A DNA stretch of 64,000 bases from Methanobacterium sp. BRmetb2 (lineage in GTDB: Archaea; Methanobacteriota; Methanobacteria; Methanobacteriales; Methanobacteriaceae). Location of the stretch: assembly GCA_003491285.1 (NCBI GenBank), contig CP022705.1, positions 1,113,501 to 1,177,500 of the forward strand, read 5' to 3'. The position numbers and the translations under genes were made by a program. The notes under the pieces are model-generated. The model searched no databases, was not told where the DNA came from, and was given only the letters and a program-made list of their open reading frames with translations. Shown here piece after piece: positions 53,873-63,062 of the stretch; position 1 is the stretch's first letter; every line of letters begins with the position of its first letter.

Positions 53873-55522
53873 ATGGAAAGCGAGATATACCAATGTGATG
53901 TTTTAATTATAGGATCTGGTGGGGCTGGATCAAGAGCAGCTATAGAAGTTTCTAATTACAATTTAAAACCCATAATAGTTTCAAAAGGATTATCCTTCAA
54001 GTCAGGATGTACTATGATGGCTGAAGGTGGTTACAATGCTGCATTTGCATTTGTAGATGCTGAAGATAGCACAGATATTCATTATGAAGATACATTAAAA
54101 GGAGGAGCTTATTTAAATGACCCAGTACTGGCCAGGATTCTGGTGAACGAAGCACCAGATCGTTTAATTGAATTGGAAAGATTCGGAGCTCTGTTTAATA
54201 GACAAAAATCTGGTAAAATAGATCAAAGGCCTTTCGGCGGTCAAACTTATCGACGAACATGTTTCCAAGGAGATAGAACTGGCCATGAAATGATTTCTGC
54301 TCTCAAAGAAGAGATCATAAGGCGCAATATTAAAACCATTGATGAAGTGATGATAACTTCACTGATCACTGACGAACCACACAAAAAAGTTTTAGGAGCT
54401 ATTGGATTATCACTCAAAGATTCTAAATTCATTATCTTTAAGGCTAAGTCAGTCATACTTGCCACTGGGGGGTCTGGTCAGATATATCCTGTAACTTCCA
54501 ATACTATGCAGAAAGGAGGAGATGGTTTTGCCCTGGCTTATAATGCCGGAGCAGATTTAATGGACATGGAACAGGTACAATTCCACCCTACAGGAATGAT
54601 ATATCCTGAATCACGAAAAGGTATTCTAGTTACAGAAGCAGTAAGAGGAGAAGGAGGAAAACTCATCAATAGTGAGGGGACCCGTTTCATGAAAAAATAT
54701 GACCCTCGAGGAGAACTGGCCACAAGAGATGTAGTGGCTCGGGCCATATATAACGAAATCCGTGAAGGCAGAGGAACAAAAAATGGTGGAGTTTACCTTG
54801 ATGTCACTCACCTCCCAGAGGAACTTATAAAGGACAAACTGGAAACTATGTTTTTACAATTTCAGGATGTTGGTGTAGATATAAGGAAAGAGCCTATGGA
54901 AGTAGCACCTACTGCTCACCATTTTATGGGGGGAGTAAGAATTAATGAAAATGGTGAAACTTCAATAAAAAATTTATACGCTGCTGGAGAAGTTACTGGT
55001 GGAGTTCATGGGGCAAACAGGCTTGGTGGAAATGCACTGGCAGATACACAGGTATTTGGACGAAGAGCAGGTATCGCTGCTTCAAAAAATGCTCTTAAAT
55101 CTGAATTTGATCTAAACCGAAAACAGATTGCCTTGGAAGAAGAAAAAATCTTAAATCTCTTTAAAGAAGGCGATATTTATCCACATGAAATAAAAAAAGA
55201 ATTAAAAGATACTATGTGGAAGAACGTAGCGATAATAAGAAATGAAAAAGCATTAAATTCAACTTTATCCACAATAAGGAATTTAAAATTAAAATCGAAT
55301 AATATGCATGTTTCAGGTGGTTCAAGTTTTAACAAAAACCTTCAAGACGCTATAGAAGTTAAAAATATGTTGGATATGGCAGAATTAGTCACTAAATCTG
55401 CTTTACTACGTGAAGAAAGTCGCGGTTCCCATTTTAGAGAAGACCGCCCTGAAACAAGTGATAAATGGAAAAAGAGCATAATCCTGAATAAAAATGGGGA
55501 TGTAAGATTTATTAAAAGATAA
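53873..55522 (+). CDS. tfrA: Thiol:fumarate reductase subunit A (flavoprotein)
   Basis: TfrA is the FAD subunit of the CoM-SH/CoB-SH:fumarate reductase, which makes succinate and the CoM-CoB heterodisulfide. The ~549-residue protein has VLIIGSGGAGSRAAIEV near residue 12, the fumarate-binding RPFGGQTYRRTCFQGDRTGHEM region near residue 118, the catalytic TEAVRGEGGKLINSEG near residue 255 and the FAD-binding HGANRLGGNALADTQVFG region. The His that binds FAD covalently in SdhA/FrdA is replaced by SGCTMMAEGG, so FAD is probably not covalent. ATG at 53873 is chosen because GTGATC lies directly before it. TfrB is not in the window. Confidence 0.92.
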   Translation: MESEIYQCDVLIIGSGGAGSRAAIEVSNYNLKPIIVSKGLSFKSGCTMMAEGGYNAAFAFVDAEDSTDIHYEDTLKGGAYLNDPVLARILVNEAPDRLIELERFGALFNRQKSGKIDQRPFGGQTYRRTCFQGDRTGHEMISALKEEIIRRNIKTIDEVMITSLITDEPHKKVLGAIGLSLKDSKFIIFKAKSVILATGGSGQIYPVTSNTMQKGGDGFALAYNAGADLMDMEQVQFHPTGMIYPESRKGILVTEAVRGEGGKLINSEGTRFMKKYDPRGELATRDVVARAIYNEIREGRGTKNGGVYLDVTHLPEELIKDKLETMFLQFQDVGVDIRKEPMEVAPTAHHFMGGVRINENGETSIKNLYAAGEVTGGVHGANRLGGNALADTQVFGRRAGIAASKNALKSEFDLNRKQIALEEEKILNLFKEGDIYPHEIKKELKDTMWKNVAIIRNEKALNSTLSTIRNLKLKSNNMHVSGGSSFNKNLQDAIEVKNMLDMAELVTKSALLREESRGSHFREDRPETSDKWKKSIILNKNGDVRFIKR

Positions 55523-55583
55523 ATTATTTCTATTTTATTAAAATTTAATGAAATTTTTTTAAGATTTAAATCAAGGGGTTTAG

Positions 55584-56500
55584 ATGATTTTTAATATTTC
55601 CAAGGATGATAAGGATTATAAATCCGAAGTTAAAGTCCTTTTAGGGGAAGAAGTTTTACTTGATGTTCAGGATTTACCTTTGAATAGAAATGTGACTATT
55701 CATCTTAGTAAAAGAAAAGGTAGGTCATGAAGATTTAGTGGCAAATTTTATTATTCCGAAAATAAAACCAACATTTCTCCTATAATAATTGGCAGCGGTT
55801 CAGAAGGTGGTATATCCCCCCAGATGTAGTGGCAGGTATTCTAGCATCTAAAGGTTACGCAGCCATGGTTTCGGCTTACTTTGAAATGCCGGGGTTGCCT
55901 CAATACTGGAAGAAATTCCTTTAGATTACATACAAAAAGCAATTAAATGGCTTTTAAATCATAAAAATGTGGATAAAGAAAAGTTGGCTATGATGGAACG
56001 TCTAAAGGGGCAGAACTTACATTATTATCGGCTTCCATTTTTCCTGAGATAAAAATGGTTATTGCTACCTCTCCTAGTGGTGCAGTTTCTCAGGCTATAA
56101 ACCCGAATCCTGATGCATCTCCCAAATCTTCATGGATATATAAAAATGAACCTGTACCTTTTGTACCATTTATTTATTCCAATGAATTCTTAAAGCAATT
56201 TTCAAAAGGATATCCAAAACGCATGGAATTTTTACCCCTTTATAAAGCAAGTTTCCAAATGAGGGGGCAGTTGAGAAGGCATTTATTGAAGTAGAAAATA
56301 TTAATGGGCTGTTATTATTGATTTCCAGTGGCGATGACAGGGTATGGCCCTTGAAAAAAATGTCTGAAATGATTATAGAACGTCTAAACTCTCATAATTT
56401 TAAATTTAAGGTTAAACATTTAAGCTATGAATGCGCAGGACACCTTGCTGGCAGGCCAGGATACATGTCATGGCCGGTACGATTCTATGTAAGGGCATGA
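55584..56500 (+). pseudogene. Decayed BAAT/acyl-CoA thioester hydrolase-like gene
   Basis: Translation of successive frames gives consecutive parts of one alpha/beta-hydrolase: an N-terminal EEVLLDVQDLPLNRNVTIHL beta domain, IIIGSGSEGG, VAGILASKGYAAMVSAYFEMPGL, LEEIPLDYIQKAIKWLLNHK, a frame with KMVIATSPSGAVSQ, and LLISSGDDRVWPL plus HLAGRPGYMSWP at the end, the latter holding the expected Asp and His. The nucleophile region (normally GxSKGAE) is broken near 56000. At least four or five frameshifts or stops occur (near 55728, 55810, 55905, 56000 and 56270). Flanking genes are intact, so this looks like true recent decay. Confidence 0.85.
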
Positions 56501-56763
56501 ACTCCCCAAATCAACTGGAAGACTCAAGTAAAGATTTGAAAAGTTATTTTAATTTTTTTTGGGTTAAAATACTAATCACAGAATAAATAACAGTTAATGT
56601 TTATTTTGAGTGGATAATAAAATTAAATTTTTAAGAAACTATTTTAATAACTTAGAAATAATTTAACTATTATTACTTAAATTAAAAATAGAAATTTCTC
56701 ATAATATTTTGTCTGCATTTAAATATTTTAAATTAACATCATAAGATTTAACGGGGAAAGTCT

Positions 56764-57717
56764 ATGGGCCGCTATCAGCTGATTCTTTTGTTTTTAATAG
56801 TTATCCTGGTCTTGGTGGGGGCCTGGCAAGTCTCCATATCCAACGACCCGGATATCATAACTGTGGGTTATATACCCTGTGATCATTCTGCTGCTTTATT
56901 TGTAGCTGAAGCGAATAACACCTACGAAAAAGAAGGTTTAAACGTTAAATCCACTCAATTAGCAACAGGTTCTGACATAATTAGTGCTCTTTCCAGTGGT
57001 AAATTGGATGTTGGGTATTTGGGAATTACTCCCACACTTCAAGCCATCAGTCAGGGGGTTCCCATTAAAATAGTGGGGGCTGTTAACCTAGATGGCACGG
57101 GCATAGTAGTTCAAAAAAATTCTAAAATTCAAAAAATACCTGATTTGGAGGGTAAAACTGTAGCAACTCCTGGTGTAAGTTCCATTCAAGACATTCTCTT
57201 ACTTTATGAATTGCAAAAGTATAATATGACATCAGATGATCTTAATATTGTATCCATGAACATTTACGTGATCCCATCGGCTCTAGCTGCAGATAAAATT
57301 GATGCTTATATAGCATACGAACCATTTGTATCCATAGCTCGTTACCGAAATACGGGTCAGGTAATGATGTACTCGGGGGAAATAATAAACAATCATCCTT
57401 GCTGTGTGATTGTAGCTCGAGAAGATTTTATTAAGGAACATCCTGATGAATTACAAAAATTCCTTAAAATTCATCATACAACCACGGAGTATGTTAAATC
57501 CCATCCAGAAGATTCTGCAGAAATGGTATCTCAAGAAATAGTCACAAACAGTAAAGTGGAACAAATGGCTATGAAGAATGTTATATATGTATCATTATTA
57601 GATGAAAAATTCCAACAAAGCGTCATAGATTTCATGATAATGGAAAATAAGTTAGGATATCTTAATAAAACATTAACTGCAGAACAACTATTTGACACTC
57701 GATTTTTAGGTGGTTAG
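56764..57717 (+). CDS. ABC transporter substrate-binding protein (SsuA/TauA/NMT1-like)
   Basis: A 317-residue periplasmic-type binding protein anchored by an N-terminal helix (residues 5-25). It has VGYIPCDHSAALFVAE near residue 35 and EGLNVKSTQLATGSDIISALSSGKLDVGYLGITP, the usual NMT1/SsuA start, plus DKIDAYIAYEPF near residue 177. Family members bind taurine, sulfonates, nitrate or thiamine precursors; the ligand cannot be read from sequence. For a methanogen, a sulfonate such as coenzyme M is an attractive guess. GGGGAAAG precedes the ATG. It heads a three-gene importer operon. Confidence 0.88.
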   Translation: MGRYQLILLFLIVILVLVGAWQVSISNDPDIITVGYIPCDHSAALFVAEANNTYEKEGLNVKSTQLATGSDIISALSSGKLDVGYLGITPTLQAISQGVPIKIVGAVNLDGTGIVVQKNSKIQKIPDLEGKTVATPGVSSIQDILLLYELQKYNMTSDDLNIVSMNIYVIPSALAADKIDAYIAYEPFVSIARYRNTGQVMMYSGEIINNHPCCVIVAREDFIKEHPDELQKFLKIHHTTTEYVKSHPEDSAEMVSQEIVTNSKVEQMAMKNVIYVSLLDEKFQQSVIDFMIMENKLGYLNKTLTAEQLFDTRFLGG

Positions 57718-57718
57718 T

Positions 57719-58453
57719 TTGAGAAAAATAATTTACTCCCTAATATTACCCATTCTAATTATCGTGGTCTGGGCCATTCTCACCACCTTCACCGGATATA
57801 TACCTTCTTATATTTTACCTAGTCCTTCAGAGGTCTTCCAGTCTTTTTTGGAACTTATTTACAACGGTAGTTTACTGGAAGCTACTATTTATACATTAAC
57901 TCAAGTTTTTTTTGGTTTAATTGTTTCCGCAGCTGTTGCCATTCCTCTGGGCATATTAATGGGATGGTCACGTAAGGTTGAAGGACTTTTTGGATTAATA
58001 GTTGGAATCTTAAGGCCAATTCCACCAATAGCATGGATACCTTTTGCCATCTTATGGTTTGGAATAGGGATGACTTCTTCAATTTTCATTATTTTCGCAG
58101 GAAGTGTTTTCCCCATACTAATAAATACTATTGACGGGGTTAAAAGAATAGACCCTGTGTTACCAGAGGCGGCTTATACTTTGGGGGCCACTGAATTCCA
58201 AACCATTAGAAAAGTTGTACTACCTGCAGCGTTACCTAACATTATAACCGGACTCAAGGTAGGGGTGGGTATTGGACTTATGTGTACTGTAGCTGCAGAG
58301 ATGATAGGATCCAATAATGGTTTAGGATATATCATACTGACTTCAACAAGCATGTTAAACACTGGAGCCGCGATTGTAGGTATGCTGACCATTGGAATCA
58401 TTGGTCTAGGTCTAGATTACCTTTTTAACAGAGTGGAGAAAGATCTAAGATGA
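57719..58453 (+). CDS. ABC transporter permease (SsuC/TauC-like)
   Basis: A ~245-residue permease with six helices and the EAA loop EAAYTLGATEFQTIRKVVLPAALPN near residue 155. PSPSEVFQSFLELI near the N terminus and MGWSRKVEGLFG are typical of the SsuC/TauC group. The TTG at 57719 is preferred, because AGGTGG lies five bases upstream and the resulting start (MRKIIYSLILP) is usual. A GTG at 57710 overlapping the previous gene is also possible. Its stop overlaps the ATPase start (ATGA). Confidence 0.88.
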   Translation: MRKIIYSLILPILIIVVWAILTTFTGYIPSYILPSPSEVFQSFLELIYNGSLLEATIYTLTQVFFGLIVSAAVAIPLGILMGWSRKVEGLFGLIVGILRPIPPIAWIPFAILWFGIGMTSSIFIIFAGSVFPILINTIDGVKRIDPVLPEAAYTLGATEFQTIRKVVLPAALPNIITGLKVGVGIGLMCTVAAEMIGSNNGLGYIILTSTSMLNTGAAIVGMLTIGIIGLGLDYLFNRVEKDLR

Positions 58454-59187
58454 TAACTCTAAAAAATGTTTCTAAAACTTTTAATCACAATGGAAAAGCC
58501 TTGGAAATTTTAAAAGATATCAATCTTAAAGTCGTTGATGGAGAATTTTTATGTGTTTTAGGACCTTCTGGTTGTGGCAAAACTACTTTACTACGTATGA
58601 TGGCTGGTTTAGATTTCCCTACGAGCGGCGAAATTAGGGAGGGTGATAAAATAGTGAGTGCTCCCACCAGAGGTCGGGGTTTTGTTTTCCAACAATATTC
58701 ACTTTTTCCCTGGATGAATGTGCTGGATAATGTTAGTTTTGGTCTGGAATTAAGGGGTATTGCCAAAAAGGAGCGTTATATTCAATCACGAAAATATTTG
58801 AAAATGGTGGGACTTCTTCCCTTTCAGGATAGTTATCCCCATGAACTTTCAGGGGGCATGAAGCAGAGGGTTGCCATAGCCCGTTGTCTGGTAAACAAAA
58901 CCCGTATCTTATTGATGGATGAGCCTTTTTCTGCATTAGATGTTCAAACCAGAGAGAAATTACAAGGAGAGCTTGTAAAAATTTGGGAAAATGAGAAAAA
59001 GACGGTAGTGTTTGTGACCCACTCGGTTGATGAGGCAGTGTTCCTTGCAGATCGAATAGTTGTTCTCAGCAGTGGTCCGGGATGTGTACTCCAAAATATT
59101 CCTATTAAAATGAAAAGAATTCGGGATAGGACTTCATATGAATTTTTAGACATTAAAAAATACATAATTAATTTGTTGAATGATTAA
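58450..59187 (+). CDS. ABC transporter ATP-binding protein (SsuB/TauB-like)
   Basis: A 245-residue ATPase with Walker A GPSGCGKTTLLR near residue 39, the Q-loop FVFQQYSLFPWMNV, signature LSGGMKQRVAIAR near residue 137, Walker B RILLMDEPFSALD and the H-loop VTHSVDEAVFLADR. It powers the SsuABC-type importer. The start codon overlaps the permease stop by four bases, so translation is coupled. The gene ends 22 bases before a convergent phosphatase gene. Confidence 0.93.
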   Translation: MITLKNVSKTFNHNGKALEILKDINLKVVDGEFLCVLGPSGCGKTTLLRMMAGLDFPTSGEIREGDKIVSAPTRGRGFVFQQYSLFPWMNVLDNVSFGLELRGIAKKERYIQSRKYLKMVGLLPFQDSYPHELSGGMKQRVAIARCLVNKTRILLMDEPFSALDVQTREKLQGELVKIWENEKKTVVFVTHSVDEAVFLADRIVVLSSGPGCVLQNIPIKMKRIRDRTSYEFLDIKKYIINLLND

Positions 59188-59209
59188 TTTAAGAATTTTT
59201 AAATTTTTA

Positions 59210-59893
59210 TTATAATCCTATATTTTCAATGAAACTCTTTTCATCAGTCAAATCATCCATTATAAAATCAACTTTCGATTTTATTAGTTCTTCAGAACTG
59301 TAGCGGCCGGTGGCAACACCAATGGTTTTTGCACCTGCTTTTTTACCTGCCACCACATCTCGGGGAGTATCTCCAATTACAAAAATTTCATCTCCCTTAA
59401 AATTAAACTCATATCTGGCTACTTTAATTGCTTTTTTAACAAGCAGGGAGCGTTCAGCATAGTCACTACCAAAACCACCAAAAGGAAAATATTCATCTAA
59501 ACCTGCACGATTCAACTTAGCATAAGCTATAGGCTCTAAATTCCCAGTGGTAAGTCCCAAAAGAACTTCTTCTTTTTCAAGCAGATTCAAGAGATTTTTA
59601 GCACCATCAAGTGCTTTGACATTTTCCAGGTGCACATTTTCCAGATAATATTGAATCATATAATCCAAACAATTCTGAAAATTCTTTTTAATAGTATCTT
59701 CTTTAAATTTTCCCAATTCCAATACTTCTCTAAGAATTTGAGGGTCAGTTTTGCCAGCATAGTTTATACCGCTTATGTCTTCTTTCATACCATAGAACTT
59801 ACCGACGGCGTGTACAAATGCTTGGTAGTGACAACGAGCCCCTCTGACTAAGGTTCCATCAATATCAAAAAGAGCTAAAATACTATTTGTCAT
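59210..59893 (-). CDS. HAD superfamily phosphatase (phosphoglycolate phosphatase-like)
   Basis: A 227-residue HAD hydrolase. Motif I is ALFDIDGTLVRGAR at residue 8, motif II LGLTTGNLEPIAYAKL near residue 117, and motif III/IV FVIGDTPRDVVAGKKAGAKTIGVATG near residue 175. The alpha-helical cap between motifs I and II is the Gph/PGMB type. It acts on a small phosphate ester, perhaps phosphoglycolate. GGAG precedes the ATG. It lies 18 bases after the deaminase gene on the same strand and probably shares its transcript. Confidence 0.88.
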   Translation of the reverse strand: MTNSILALFDIDGTLVRGARCHYQAFVHAVGKFYGMKEDISGINYAGKTDPQILREVLELGKFKEDTIKKNFQNCLDYMIQYYLENVHLENVKALDGAKNLLNLLEKEEVLLGLTTGNLEPIAYAKLNRAGLDEYFPFGGFGSDYAERSLLVKKAIKVARYEFNFKGDEIFVIGDTPRDVVAGKKAGAKTIGVATGRYSSEELIKSKVDFIMDDLTDEKSFIENIGL

Positions 59894-59911
59894 GATTTAT
59901 CTCCACATTGA

Positions 59912-61204
59912 TTAAGATTTAGATAATAGTTCTGCTGCTGCATTTTCAGCAATATCTATCACAACTGCTTCTTCAAGAGTGACTACCTCTTTATCTTTCA
60001 TTAAAATTTCTCCATTACATATCACAGTATTGATATCGGAACCATTAGCAGCGTATACTAAATGGGAAATTGGATGTCTATATGGTGTTAAGTGTGCTGA
60101 ATTCATATCTGCTAATATTACATCTGCTTTTTTACCTACTTCAATTGTTCCTATCTCATTTTCAAGTCCCAAAGTACGGGCACCATTAATTGTACTCATT
60201 TCAAATACTTTTTTTGCGGATAACGCCATTGAATCAAGATTATGTACTTTTTGCAGTAGGGCGGCGATTTTCATCTCCTCTACCATATCTAAATTATTGT
60301 TTGAAGCCGCACCGTCAGTTCCTAAAGAAACACAGACTCCTCTTTTAATTAACTCATCTACTGGTGATATTCCAGAAGCTAATTTCATATTACTTGAAGG
60401 ATTATGGGATAGTTTGACATTATTGTTTTTAATTATATTTTTTTCCTCTTCACTGAGCCAAACAGCATGGGCTGCAATTACATCTTCGCCTAAAAATCCC
60501 AACTCATCCAGGTATTCAAAAGGTCTCTTTCCCTGGGCCGCTATAACTTGTTCTACCTCGTTTTGGGTTTCACAAACATGTATATGAATATTTACTCCAT
60601 ACTTATCTGCTTTTTTTCGAACCTCTTCAAGTAGTTCTGGGGAACAAGTATATGTGCTGTGCGGGCCAAATGCAACTTGTATACGTCCTTCAGCAGTGTT
60701 ATGGCATTTTTTAATTATTCTGATACTTTCTTTAAATTCATTTTTCCTTTTTTCTTCATCAAAAAGATCTATCATACCATGGGATAGTACTGAGCGCAGT
60801 CCAGACTCTTCTACTGCACGGGCCACATCATCCATGTAAAAGTACATGTCGTTAAAGGTGGTGGTACCTGATTTAATCATTTCTAAACAACCCAACAGGG
60901 CACCAGCATAACAATACTCCCCACTTAAATTAGCCTCCATAGGCCATATATATTCATTTAGCCAAGTATCCAATGGTAAATCATCAGCAAGACCTCTCAT
61001 TAATGTCATTGGAACATGAGTATGGGTATTAACAAAGCCTGGCATTAATACTTTTTTATAGCCGTTTATAACTTCATCAGCATCTTTTGAATTTAATTTA
61101 TCGTTAATTGTAGTGATTTTGTCATTTTCAATCAGTACTGATCCTTTTTTTAGATCTCCACCCAGTATTGCAATGTCTTTGATTAAAATACTTTTATTCT
61201 CCAT
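59912..61204 (-). CDS. dadD: 5'-deoxyadenosine / SAH / MTA deaminase
   Basis: A 430-residue amidohydrolase. Metal ligands are the HTH of PGFVNTHTHVPMTLMRG near residue 59, His in NIHIHVCETQNE near residue 203, His in VIAAHAVWLSEEE near residue 235 and Asp in SLGTDGAASNNNLDM near residue 294. In methanogens this family deaminates 5'-deoxyadenosine, S-adenosylhomocysteine and methylthioadenosine, recycling products of radical-SAM and methylation reactions. GGTGG precedes the ATG. It is divergent from hisG with a 160-base promoter region. Confidence 0.9.
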   Translation of the reverse strand: MENKSILIKDIAILGGDLKKGSVLIENDKITTINDKLNSKDADEVINGYKKVLMPGFVNTHTHVPMTLMRGLADDLPLDTWLNEYIWPMEANLSGEYCYAGALLGCLEMIKSGTTTFNDMYFYMDDVARAVEESGLRSVLSHGMIDLFDEEKRKNEFKESIRIIKKCHNTAEGRIQVAFGPHSTYTCSPELLEEVRKKADKYGVNIHIHVCETQNEVEQVIAAQGKRPFEYLDELGFLGEDVIAAHAVWLSEEEKNIIKNNNVKLSHNPSSNMKLASGISPVDELIKRGVCVSLGTDGAASNNNLDMVEEMKIAALLQKVHNLDSMALSAKKVFEMSTINGARTLGLENEIGTIEVGKKADVILADMNSAHLTPYRHPISHLVYAANGSDINTVICNGEILMKDKEVVTLEEAVVIDIAENAAAELLSKS

Positions 61205-61364
61205 GATACCACCATTCTATTTAAGAGGGATTAGACTACCTATTATATCTAAAGGTTAATATTATAACTGTCAATATTATAAATTTTCATAAATATTAAT
61301 ATTCACGAATTTTGAGATTCGGGATTAAAAAACTTTTAAAATTACTATTATAGGGAGGATTTTA

Positions 61365-62225
61365 ATGAAATTAAGAATTGCCTTACCATCCAAGGGGAGA
61401 ATAAGTGATCCTGCCGTTAAACTTTTAGGAAAGGCAGGAATTGGTTTAAAGGATACAGCTAATAGAAAACTGTTCTCAGAAACACATGATAATGATATAA
61501 GTGTAATGTTTACTCGTGCTGCAGACATACCCGAATTCGTTGCTGACGGCGCCGCAGATTTAGGAATAACTGGATTAGACCTTATAGGAGAAAAAGGTGT
61601 TGATGTAGAAATTTTAGAAGATTTAAACTTTGGAAGAGCTAAACTCGTTCTGGCAGCTCCGGAAGATTCTAAAATCAATAATATATCTGATATAGATGAT
61701 GATGCAATTGTTGCTACAGAATTTCCCAATTTAACAGAAAAATATCTAAAAGATAACGGAATTAATGCTAAAATAGTGGAACTTAGCGGATCAACAGAAA
61801 TAGCTCCTTTTATAGGGGTGGCAGATATAATCGTTGATCTAACCAGTACAGGAACCACACTCAAGATGAATCATCTGAAAATTATCGACACGGTTGTAGA
61901 AAGTTCTGTAAAACTTGTAGCTAATAAAGAAAGCTATAATGCCAAGGAAGAGAAGATTGAAGCTGTAAGGACTGGTATTAAAGGAGTTATTGATGCTGAA
62001 GGTAAAAAACTGGTTATGATGAATGTGGATGAAAAACATCTAAAAGCCATAAAAAAGGCTATGCCCGGACTCACCGGCCCAACTGTGTCACAAGTTTTAT
62101 CCAATAATGGTGTGGTGGCAGTCCACGCTGTGGTGGATGAAAAAAAAGTTTTTAAACTAGTAAATAAGCTTAAAATGATAGGTGCCAGGGATATCCTGGT
62201 GGTTCCAATTGAAAGAATAATATAA
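61365..62225 (+). CDS. hisG: ATP phosphoribosyltransferase, long form
   Basis: HisG starts histidine synthesis by joining ATP and PRPP. The 286-residue length and the C-terminal domain (~205-286, ending VHAVVDEKKVFKLVNKLKMIGARDILVVPIERI) show the HisG-long form with its histidine-sensing domain, so no HisZ is needed. The core has LRIALPSKGRISDPAVKLLGKAG, ADLGITGLDLIGEKG near residue 66 and DIIVDLTSTGTTLKMNHLK near residue 155. GGGAGG precedes the ATG. A hairpin follows the stop. It is separate from hisB. Confidence 0.96.
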   Translation: MKLRIALPSKGRISDPAVKLLGKAGIGLKDTANRKLFSETHDNDISVMFTRAADIPEFVADGAADLGITGLDLIGEKGVDVEILEDLNFGRAKLVLAAPEDSKINNISDIDDDAIVATEFPNLTEKYLKDNGINAKIVELSGSTEIAPFIGVADIIVDLTSTGTTLKMNHLKIIDTVVESSVKLVANKESYNAKEEKIEAVRTGIKGVIDAEGKKLVMMNVDEKHLKAIKKAMPGLTGPTVSQVLSNNGVVAVHAVVDEKKVFKLVNKLKMIGARDILVVPIERII

Positions 62226-62237
62226 GCTCCTGTTTTA

Positions 62238-62264
62238 TATTAATCCCATTTTATTGGGTTAATA
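62238..62264 (+). terminator. Weak hairpin after hisG
   Basis: TATTAATCCCA (62238-62248) pairs with TGGGTTAATA (62255-62264) with one bulged T and a six-base loop. There is no clear T-run, so termination strength is doubtful. Confidence 0.4.
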
Positions 62265-62322
62265 TTAATAAATTTGCATAGAAACATTTTTTAGGATTTT
62301 TTAAAAATTATACGTGATCGGC

Positions 62323-62601
62323 ATGAGAAAACTACTTTGGTGGTTAATTGCAGGCTCAACCGGAGGGCCTAACCGTGCTAAAATTATAATGACACTGCAT
62401 AAAAGACCATCAAATGCTAATCAACTTTCAGAAAATCTAAAATTAAATTATAAAACCGTAAGGCATCACTTAAAGATTTTAGAAGAAAACGATGTTATCA
62501 CCACTACAGGTAAGAAGAAATATGGTGAAATATATTTTCTTTCAGAAAAGATGGAAGAAAACTATGATACTTTTAAGGATATCTGGAATGAATTGGAATA
62601 A
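62323..62601 (+). CDS. Winged-helix (ArsR-like) transcriptional regulator
   Basis: A 92-residue DNA-binding protein. Residues ~18-75 form a winged helix (RAKIIMTLHKRPSNANQLSENLKLNYKTVRHHLKILEENDVI) of the kind found in archaeal regulators next to ABC genes. ATG at 62323 is chosen over a GTG nine bases earlier because GTGATC precedes it. It is followed by a small membrane protein and a MacB-type permease with operator-like sequences between them, so it probably represses that set. Confidence 0.85.
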   Translation: MRKLLWWLIAGSTGGPNRAKIIMTLHKRPSNANQLSENLKLNYKTVRHHLKILEENDVITTTGKKKYGEIYFLSEKMEENYDTFKDIWNELE

Positions 62602-62631
62602 ATAGAGCACTAAATTAAAAGGGGTTTGAAG

Positions 62632-62961
62632 ATGCAAATAGGAAATTTTGAAACAATCAAATTATTAATCTATATAACCGCCATAGTGGGAATAGCTAAT
62701 GTTAGCTTATTGTTATTATTATTAAAATCCTATTGGAGAACATATAAAGAATTGAAATCTGAATTTACCATAGGACTTTTATATTTTTCAACATTTTTAC
62801 TTCTTCAGAATATCATAACCACTGTTTTTATCACTTTACAATTAATATTAATTCCTTTTTCATCTGTATTAGAGATTCGTGGGCCTCATTTACCTTTATT
62901 TTTAATCAACTTAGTCCAGTTAGTTGCCTTATCTATACTCTTTAAGATCACCAGAAAATAA
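62632..62961 (+). CDS. Small membrane protein
   Basis: A ~109-residue hydrophobic protein with three predicted transmembrane segments (~10-32, 45-70, 80-105) and a charged loop, SYWRTYKELKSEF, after the first. No family is recognised. AAGGGG sits seven bases before the ATG, better than the TTG two codons earlier. It lies 30 bases after the regulator gene and 101 bases before the ABC permease gene, suggesting a regulated export set. Confidence 0.65.
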   Translation: MQIGNFETIKLLIYITAIVGIANVSLLLLLLKSYWRTYKELKSEFTIGLLYFSTFLLLQNIITTVFITLQLILIPFSSVLEIRGPHLPLFLINLVQLVALSILFKITRK

Positions 62962-62974
62962 ACTGACCAATAAG

Positions 62975-62996
62975 ATTTGTGCATAATTTGTGCATA
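62975..62996. repeat. 11-base perfect tandem repeat
   Basis: ATTTGTGCATA occurs twice in direct tandem (62975-62985, 62986-62996). The 11-base period is about one DNA turn, so a protein could contact both copies on one face. It lies in the spacer before the MacB-like gene. Confidence 0.7.
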
Positions 62997-63029
62997 ATTA
63001 ATGTTTTATTCTTGCTTAAATTCGGCATA

Positions 63030-63044
63030 GGACTATATTAGTCC
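63030..63044. promoter_or_regulatory. Palindromic candidate operator before the MacB-like gene
   Basis: GGACTA-TAT-TAGTCC is a perfect 6+6 inverted repeat, 18 bases before the ATG. It stands out against the AT-rich background. The adjacent winged-helix regulator is a candidate ligand. It could also be an RNA hairpin in the leader. Confidence 0.5.
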
Positions 63045-63062
63045 CTTAGTATAGATAGGTTC

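Noticed and set aside
59979..60587. 202-codon plus-strand frame opposite the deaminase gene
   Set aside because: Antisense shadow; the minus strand encodes a complete amidohydrolase with all metal ligands.
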